This document shows positions 45,410 to 49,538 of a DNA stretch of 49,538 bases, piece by piece. Below the pieces are notes generated by a model, which saw only the letters and a list, made by a program, of their open reading frames with translations, ran no database searches and was not told the origin of the DNA. Every line of letters begins with the position of its first letter. The first letter of the stretch is position 1. This stretch comes from an uncultured Acetatifactor sp. (lineage in GTDB: Bacteria > Bacillota > Clostridia > Lachnospirales > Lachnospiraceae). The position numbers and the translations under genes are program-made. The stretch covers positions 1 to 49,538 of the forward strand of contig NZ_CAJUCP010000046.1 of assembly GCF_910585425.1 (NCBI RefSeq). The letters run 5' to 3'.

Positions 45410-47248
45410 TCATGCGTAATATTTCGCCTGGGCGTTCCACATCTCCGCATAGCATCCCCCTGCGGCGAAGAGCTCCTCATGGCTGCCCTGCTCCACAATC
45501 TGGCCGTCCTGGAATACGATGATCTCGTCGCAGAACCGGCAGCTGCTCATCCGGTGGGAGATGTAGATGCTGGTCCTGCCCTCCACCATCTGCCCGAAGC
45601 GCTCGTAGACCAAAGCCTCCGCCTTGGGATCCAGTGCCGCCGTGGGCTCGTCCAGGATGACTACCGGCGCGTCTTTGTACAGTGCCCTGGCCAGGGCCAG
45701 CTTCTGGGCCTCCCCGCCGCTGATCTCCACGCCGTCCTCCAATCCCTTGTACAGCCAGGTATCCAGCCCCTTCTCCATGTTCCTGACCAGGCCGCCTGCG
45801 TCCGCCTGCTCCAGGGCCTTCCAGATCCGCTCATCCTCCCTCCCATAGCCCGCCGCCACATTCTCCCACACAGGGAAGGCGAAGAGCTTGAAGTCCTGGA
45901 ACACCACCCCGAAGATGCGGCGGTATTCCTCCTCGTCATACTTGCGGATGTCCGTGCCGTTCAAGGTGATGCGCCCCTCCGTGGGCTCGTAGAGGCGGCA
46001 CAGGAGCTTGATGAACGTGGTCTTGCCCGCGCCGTTCTTGCCCACCACCGCGAGCTTCCCCTTAATGCGCAGCCTGAAGTCCACATTCTTCAAGACAAAT
46101 GTCTCGCTGCCGGGATACCGAAAGCTCACGTTCTCGAAGGCCAGCTCATACTCCCCGTCGTCCCGCTTCTCCACAGGGATGCTGCCCGACGCGTGGGGAT
46201 TCTCCATGTCCAGGAAGGCCAGGAAGTCCGTCATGGTGGTGCAGATCTTCTGAAGCTCCCCGTGCTCGGAAATCAGGGAGAAGCAGGCGGAGCCGAACTG
46301 GTTCAGCGCGCCCACATACCGGGTGAACGCGCCCACGGTGACGGCCCCTGCCACCACCTTCAGCGCCGCCAGCAGATAGGCGCCTACAGCGAAGACGCTG
46401 CTCACCAGGTTGTTGGCGTCGTTTGCCGCGTTCCTCACGTCGCACCTCTTCTCGAAATAGGCTCTGCTCTCCCGTTCTTCCTGGGCAGTGTTTTCCAGGA
46501 TCATCTCCTCCATGCCGTAGATACGGATGATTTTTCCCACCTTTTCATTGTCGTACACATTGTTCAGCAAATAGGTGAGCTTCTCCTCCACTCCCGTGTG
46601 GCTGTTGAAGATTTCCATCTGCCTTGCGGCAAATTTGGTGAAAGCCCGGAAAGAGCAGGCGCACATACCCACGAGCAATACCGCAAAGAGCCCAAAGGAG
46701 GGAATCGGGCCCGCCAGGCTCCCCACCAGGCCCAGGGCTCCCGCCGGTCTTGTCAGGCACAGATGGACTACCAGGGAAACCGACAGCAGGATATTCAAAA
46801 TCGCCCGCAGAATATTGCAATAGTGGTTCAGCAGGGTGTCAAGGCCTCCGTACATGTCCGAAGTGCGCTCCGAAAACAGGATTTTCTCGGCCACCTCCGG
46901 CTTCTCCATGCTCTCATAGTCCATGGAGAACACCTTTTCCCGCAGCCACACATAGAAAATCAGCCACATCCTCGTCCCGAGGCTCTTGAACCGCCTCTGG
47001 AGCAGATGCTGGGCCAGGCAGAGCAGGAGGGTGGCCCCCAGCAGGACCACGGCCTGCCATGCCGCCTCACGGTACGCCCCCGCCAGCAGCGCATCGATTA
47101 GCCCCGCCGTCAGGAACAGCCCTGCGTAGATCTGCGCCAGGGAAAGGCATACATCCAGCAGGTGCAGAGGGATGACGGAAGAATCCTCCCCGTGTATCAT
47201 CTTCAACAGCCGAATCCCCATTTTATGGATAGATTTCAATTCACGCAT
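45410..47248 (-). CDS. ABC exporter half-transporter (second gene of the pair)
   Basis: The 612-residue half-transporter fuses six membrane helices (about 20-310) to an ATPase domain. ATPase motifs: Walker A GKNGAGKTT, signature ISGGEAQKLALARAL (Ile and Glu in place of the common Leu and Gln), Walker B VVILDEPTAALD and H-loop ISHRMSS. The start at 47248 follows GGAAGGGC-n3-ATG; the longer frame reads into the repeat element and is not used. It is downstream of the partner ABC gene, with 277 nt of repeat between. Together they probably form a heterodimeric exporter of a drug, lipid or peptide; the substrate is unknown. Confidence 0.85.
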   Translation of the reverse strand: MRELKSIHKMGIRLLKMIHGEDSSVIPLHLLDVCLSLAQIYAGLFLTAGLIDALLAGAYREAAWQAVVLLGATLLLCLAQHLLQRRFKSLGTRMWLIFYVWLREKVFSMDYESMEKPEVAEKILFSERTSDMYGGLDTLLNHYCNILRAILNILLSVSLVVHLCLTRPAGALGLVGSLAGPIPSFGLFAVLLVGMCACSFRAFTKFAARQMEIFNSHTGVEEKLTYLLNNVYDNEKVGKIIRIYGMEEMILENTAQEERESRAYFEKRCDVRNAANDANNLVSSVFAVGAYLLAALKVVAGAVTVGAFTRYVGALNQFGSACFSLISEHGELQKICTTMTDFLAFLDMENPHASGSIPVEKRDDGEYELAFENVSFRYPGSETFVLKNVDFRLRIKGKLAVVGKNGAGKTTFIKLLCRLYEPTEGRITLNGTDIRKYDEEEYRRIFGVVFQDFKLFAFPVWENVAAGYGREDERIWKALEQADAGGLVRNMEKGLDTWLYKGLEDGVEISGGEAQKLALARALYKDAPVVILDEPTAALDPKAEALVYERFGQMVEGRTSIYISHRMSSCRFCDEIIVFQDGQIVEQGSHEELFAAGGCYAEMWNAQAKYYA

Positions 47249-47271
47249 ACTGCCCTTCCTTTCTGAATAAA

Positions 47272-47409
47272 GTCGCTGCGCGACGGCACTAAAGGATAAA
47301 GTCTCTTCGGCGCACTTTTCGGAGAGCAAATTTCATTCGATGTGCTCTCATGAAATTTGCTCTCGTGCGCCATCGCGACTTTATAGTGTCGCTGCGCATT
47401 CCGTTTTTT
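47272..47409 (-). repeat. 138-bp palindromic element, copy 1
   Basis: An element with nested inverted repeats: GAGAGCAAATTTCAT (47322-47336) is exactly inverted at 47350-47364, with outer GCGCAC/GTGCGC and ATAAAGTC/GACTTTAT arms and further pairing at the ends. It is 4 mismatches from copy 2 at 47417-47554 (offset 145). It lies between the two ABC genes, upstream of the second gene's ribosome binding site. Confidence 0.9.
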
Positions 47410-47416
47410 ATTTTTG

Positions 47417-47554
47417 GTCGCTGCGCGACGGCACTGAAGGATAAAGTCTCTTCGGCGCACTTTTCGGAGAGCAAATTTCATTCGAAGTGCTCTCATGAAA
47501 TTTGCTCTCGTGCGCTCTCGCGACTTTATAGTGTCGCTGCGCATTCCGTTTTTT
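47417..47554 (-). repeat. 138-bp palindromic element, copy 2, entering the upstream ABC gene
   Basis: It has the same nested inverted repeats as copy 1 (core arms 47467-47481 and 47495-47509). Its last 29 nt (47526-47554) are the final codons and stop of the upstream ABC gene, so the C-terminal residues TECAATL are encoded by the element. The ancestral C-terminus was probably replaced when it inserted. Confidence 0.9.
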
Positions 47555-49367
47555 GTTCCTTATAATACCTGGCCTGGATGGAAAAGAGCTCCGCGTAGGC
47601 CCCGCCCCTTTGCATCAGCTCCCCGTGGGTCCCCTCCTCCGTGATGCGGCCATTCTCCAGGAAGAGGATTCTGTCGCAGAACCGTGTGGAACTTAACCTG
47701 TGAGAGATAAAGACTGCCGTCCTCCCCTGGACCAGCTCATCATACCTTTCATACATCTCGCTCTCCGCAATGGGGTCAAGGGCGGCGGTGGGCTCGTCCA
47801 GGATGACCATGGGCGCGTCCTTGTAGAGGGCCCTGGCCAGCATGAGCTTCTGTACCTCGCCCCCGGACAGGGCCACGCCCGCCTCGTCCAAATCCTTGTT
47901 CATGAAAGTCCGCGCCCCCTTCGGCATCGCCTGCACCCGCTCCCAGAGCCCCGCCTTTTGCAGACTCTCCCGAAGCCTTTCCGAATCCTCCCGCCCACAG
48001 TCCACACAGGACACATTGTCCGCCAATGGGAAAGAGAAGGCGAACACGTCCTGGAACACCACGGCGAATTCCCGGAAGACTGCCCTCTGGTCCAGGGACT
48101 GGATGTCCCTTCCGTCCAGGTAGACGGTGCCGGAGGTAGGACGGTAGAGGCCGCACAGGAGCTTGATGAGAGTGGTCTTGCCCGCGCCGTTTGGCCCCAC
48201 CAGCGCCAGACGCTCTCCCGGCCGGATGGTCAGGTTCAGATCCCGGATGGTATCTTCCCCGCTGCCGTCATATCGGAAGCACACATGCTCGAACCGAATC
48301 TCATGGGTGCGCCCGGGCCTCCCCGGCGCCTGTCTTCCTTCCTCCACCACACCGAAATCCATGAAGTCCCGGTAGTCGTCCATAAGCTTCTCATTCTCCA
48401 GAATCTGCCGCCAGGCCCCAAAGAGCCCGTTCATCCATGCGCCAAATCCTGCCACGATTCCCACATAGAGCAGAAATGACGGTATCGTCATATTTCCCGC
48501 TGCCATCTCCCGGATCAGCCACCCGTAGACCACCATGCTCCTGGCAAAGGTGAGCAGATTCTCCGCCATGCCAGCCGCCATGTACCCGGTCTGCTGCCTG
48601 TCTATCAGGGCGCACACCCTGTCGATGAGCCCATGGAACATCCCCAGGAACCATTTGTCCATCCGGTACATCCGGATATCCTTCCCATTGCCGGGAATCA
48701 CGGTCTCCCGCCGCAGATACTGGAATATGCCCCATTTCTTCTCAATCTCATCTTCCATGGCATAGGCGCGCTTTCCCGCCTTTGTGTGGAGATATGACAC
48801 CAGCAGGGTCTGCAGGACCAGTATGGCCAGCAGGATCGGGCTGACCTGCCCCACGATTGCACCATAGAGGACAAGGCCAATCAGCTGCATCACCAGATCG
48901 CACCAGGCTTTTGTATAGGCCTCTATCCCCTGGCTGTTCCCCGAGTACAGATTCCTCCTGGCATCCTTCCACTTCTTCTGTCCCTGGGCGCTCTCCAGGC
49001 TCTGTCCGTCCATCCACACGGTCTTCCTGAAGAAATCCATCCCCATGTCGATCCGCAGCAGAAACAATGTCTTAAACCGCAGGTTCCGCAGATGCCCCTG
49101 CAGGAACCGGACTGTCTGCAGCAGGACCACATAGCCCGCCACCAGCAGCAGGATTTCCCACGGCTTTCGCCCGCTCACCAATATGGCCGCCACCGCCCCG
49201 GCCAGCGCCGCCTCCAGGAAGGGCAGCAGGACCCCCAGGGCCACGTCGCCCCCGCAGACGGCCATGCCCATATTCCCCTCCTTCTGCCTCAGCTGGCGGA
49301 GGGCGTACCGGCAGTTATCCCACTGGGAATACTGTTTCGTTTTATCCGCTTTTTTCTTTTTCTTCAT
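47526..49367 (-). CDS. ABC exporter half-transporter (first gene of the pair)
   Basis: The 613-residue half-transporter has an N-terminal lysine-rich start (MKKKKKADK), six membrane helices (roughly residues 30-310) and an ATPase domain with Walker A GPNGAGKTT, signature LSGGEVQKLMLARAL, Walker B MVILDEPTAALD and H-loop ISHRLSS. Its final residues (from TECAATL) are supplied by the 138-bp repeat. The start follows GGGAGG by 12 nt, a long spacing. A terminator lies 79 nt upstream of the start, so promoter elements are hidden in a short gap. It is the probable partner of the gene at 45410-47248. Confidence 0.88.
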   Translation of the reverse strand: MKKKKKADKTKQYSQWDNCRYALRQLRQKEGNMGMAVCGGDVALGVLLPFLEAALAGAVAAILVSGRKPWEILLLVAGYVVLLQTVRFLQGHLRNLRFKTLFLLRIDMGMDFFRKTVWMDGQSLESAQGQKKWKDARRNLYSGNSQGIEAYTKAWCDLVMQLIGLVLYGAIVGQVSPILLAILVLQTLLVSYLHTKAGKRAYAMEDEIEKKWGIFQYLRRETVIPGNGKDIRMYRMDKWFLGMFHGLIDRVCALIDRQQTGYMAAGMAENLLTFARSMVVYGWLIREMAAGNMTIPSFLLYVGIVAGFGAWMNGLFGAWRQILENEKLMDDYRDFMDFGVVEEGRQAPGRPGRTHEIRFEHVCFRYDGSGEDTIRDLNLTIRPGERLALVGPNGAGKTTLIKLLCGLYRPTSGTVYLDGRDIQSLDQRAVFREFAVVFQDVFAFSFPLADNVSCVDCGREDSERLRESLQKAGLWERVQAMPKGARTFMNKDLDEAGVALSGGEVQKLMLARALYKDAPMVILDEPTAALDPIAESEMYERYDELVQGRTAVFISHRLSSTRFCDRILFLENGRITEEGTHGELMQRGGAYAELFSIQARYYKEQKTECAATL

Positions 49368-49445
49368 CCGTTCTTGGTTCCTCCCGACTTTCCGTCCCGG
49401 CCTCTTCCGGGTCGAATTGCTTTTTGTGTTTTCCCCATTTTAAAA

Positions 49446-49473
49446 CAGGAATCCCCTTTTGTGGGGATTCCTG
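49446..49473 (-). terminator. Intrinsic terminator of a gene beyond the window
   Basis: CAGGAATCCCC (49446-49456) and GGGGATTCCTG (49463-49473) form a perfect 11-bp stem with loop TTTTGT. On the minus strand it is followed by TTTTAAAAT. It probably ends the transcript of a minus-strand gene upstream. Confidence 0.85.
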
Positions 49474-49538
49474 CACGAAATGTCGTTACAGTTCACACGT
49501 TGGCTTGACCGAAAGAAACCGATGGTATAGACTGTACT

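Noticed and set aside
45291..45419. A 42-codon plus-strand gene
   Set aside because: The sequence reads like protein but has no ribosome binding site, overlaps the ABC gene end and matches no family; it is mentioned only as a possible relic.
47236..47544. A 102-codon minus-strand frame in the ABC spacer
   Set aside because: It is just the translation of the duplicated palindromic element, with two near-identical halves in different frames.

Overview
The window looks like chromosomal DNA of a GC-rich gut Clostridia, most likely a Lachnospiraceae. This rests on family knowledge and gene neighbourhoods: a tpiA-pgk-gap glycolytic cluster, an era / YqzL-like / recO / glyQS neighbourhood, Rpn-family nucleases, a giant fused 2-hydroxyacyl-CoA dehydratase activase, Cys-rich DUF3795 and AlkZ-like proteins, and strong AGGAGG ribosome binding sites. 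No rRNA, tRNA, CRISPR array, intact insertion sequence or intact prophage was found.

Layout. 1-800 is visibly AT-rich and unlike the rest. It holds a small XRE/Cro-like regulator behind palindromic operators, gene fragments at the window edge and a frameshifted gene relic, which fits the end of a decayed mobile element. 825-4236 (minus strand) holds gap, pgk and tpiA, separated by intergenic spaces unusually rich in hairpins. 4609-5427 is a PHP-family histidinol phosphatase on its own promoter. 5511-13682 (minus) holds a translationally coupled HscC-type Hsp70 and GNAT acetyltransferase, an LprI-like lipoprotein, an Rpn nuclease, and a 1009-residue TPR protein with a J-like N-terminus that lacks HPD.

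13922-24628 (minus) runs, in transcription order, from a rhomboid-like membrane protein with a zinc ribbon, through a sigma-70-like protein without region 4, a 147-residue unknown, an M16C metallopeptidase, a DUF4349 lipoprotein, Era, a YqzL-like small protein, RecO and a small lipoprotein, to glycyl-tRNA synthetase and a strong terminator. 24910-31566 (plus) is a two-gene operon: a 1449-residue double-activase/dehydratase fusion whose N-terminus has been lengthened by a 7-residue tandem repeat, and a 763-residue protein with a cyclic-nucleotide-binding-like N-terminus. 31705-37198 (minus) holds a MATE transporter, a small coiled-coil protein and a SNF2 helicase.

37527-41641 (plus) is a complete proline operon, proB-proA-proC, ending in a WYL regulator that overlaps proC by 4 nt. 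41655-45120 holds an orphan HEAQH metallopeptidase, a DUF3795/AlkZ-like gene pair and an internally deleted Rpn pseudogene. 45410-49367 (minus) is a two-subunit ABC exporter whose genes are split by a tandem pair of near-identical 138-bp palindromic elements; the second element supplies the last codons of the upstream gene.

The most unusual signals are: (i) the heptapeptide repeat fused to the activase; (ii) the duplicated 138-bp palindrome inside the ABC operon; (iii) several intergenic elements with interleaved inverted repeats (pseudoknot-like or mutually exclusive hairpins), two of which look like one family flanking proB; (iv) the sigma-like protein without region 4; and (v) palindromic operators at gap, DUF3795 and the XRE gene. 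Functions are assigned by motif recognition only; no database search was possible.
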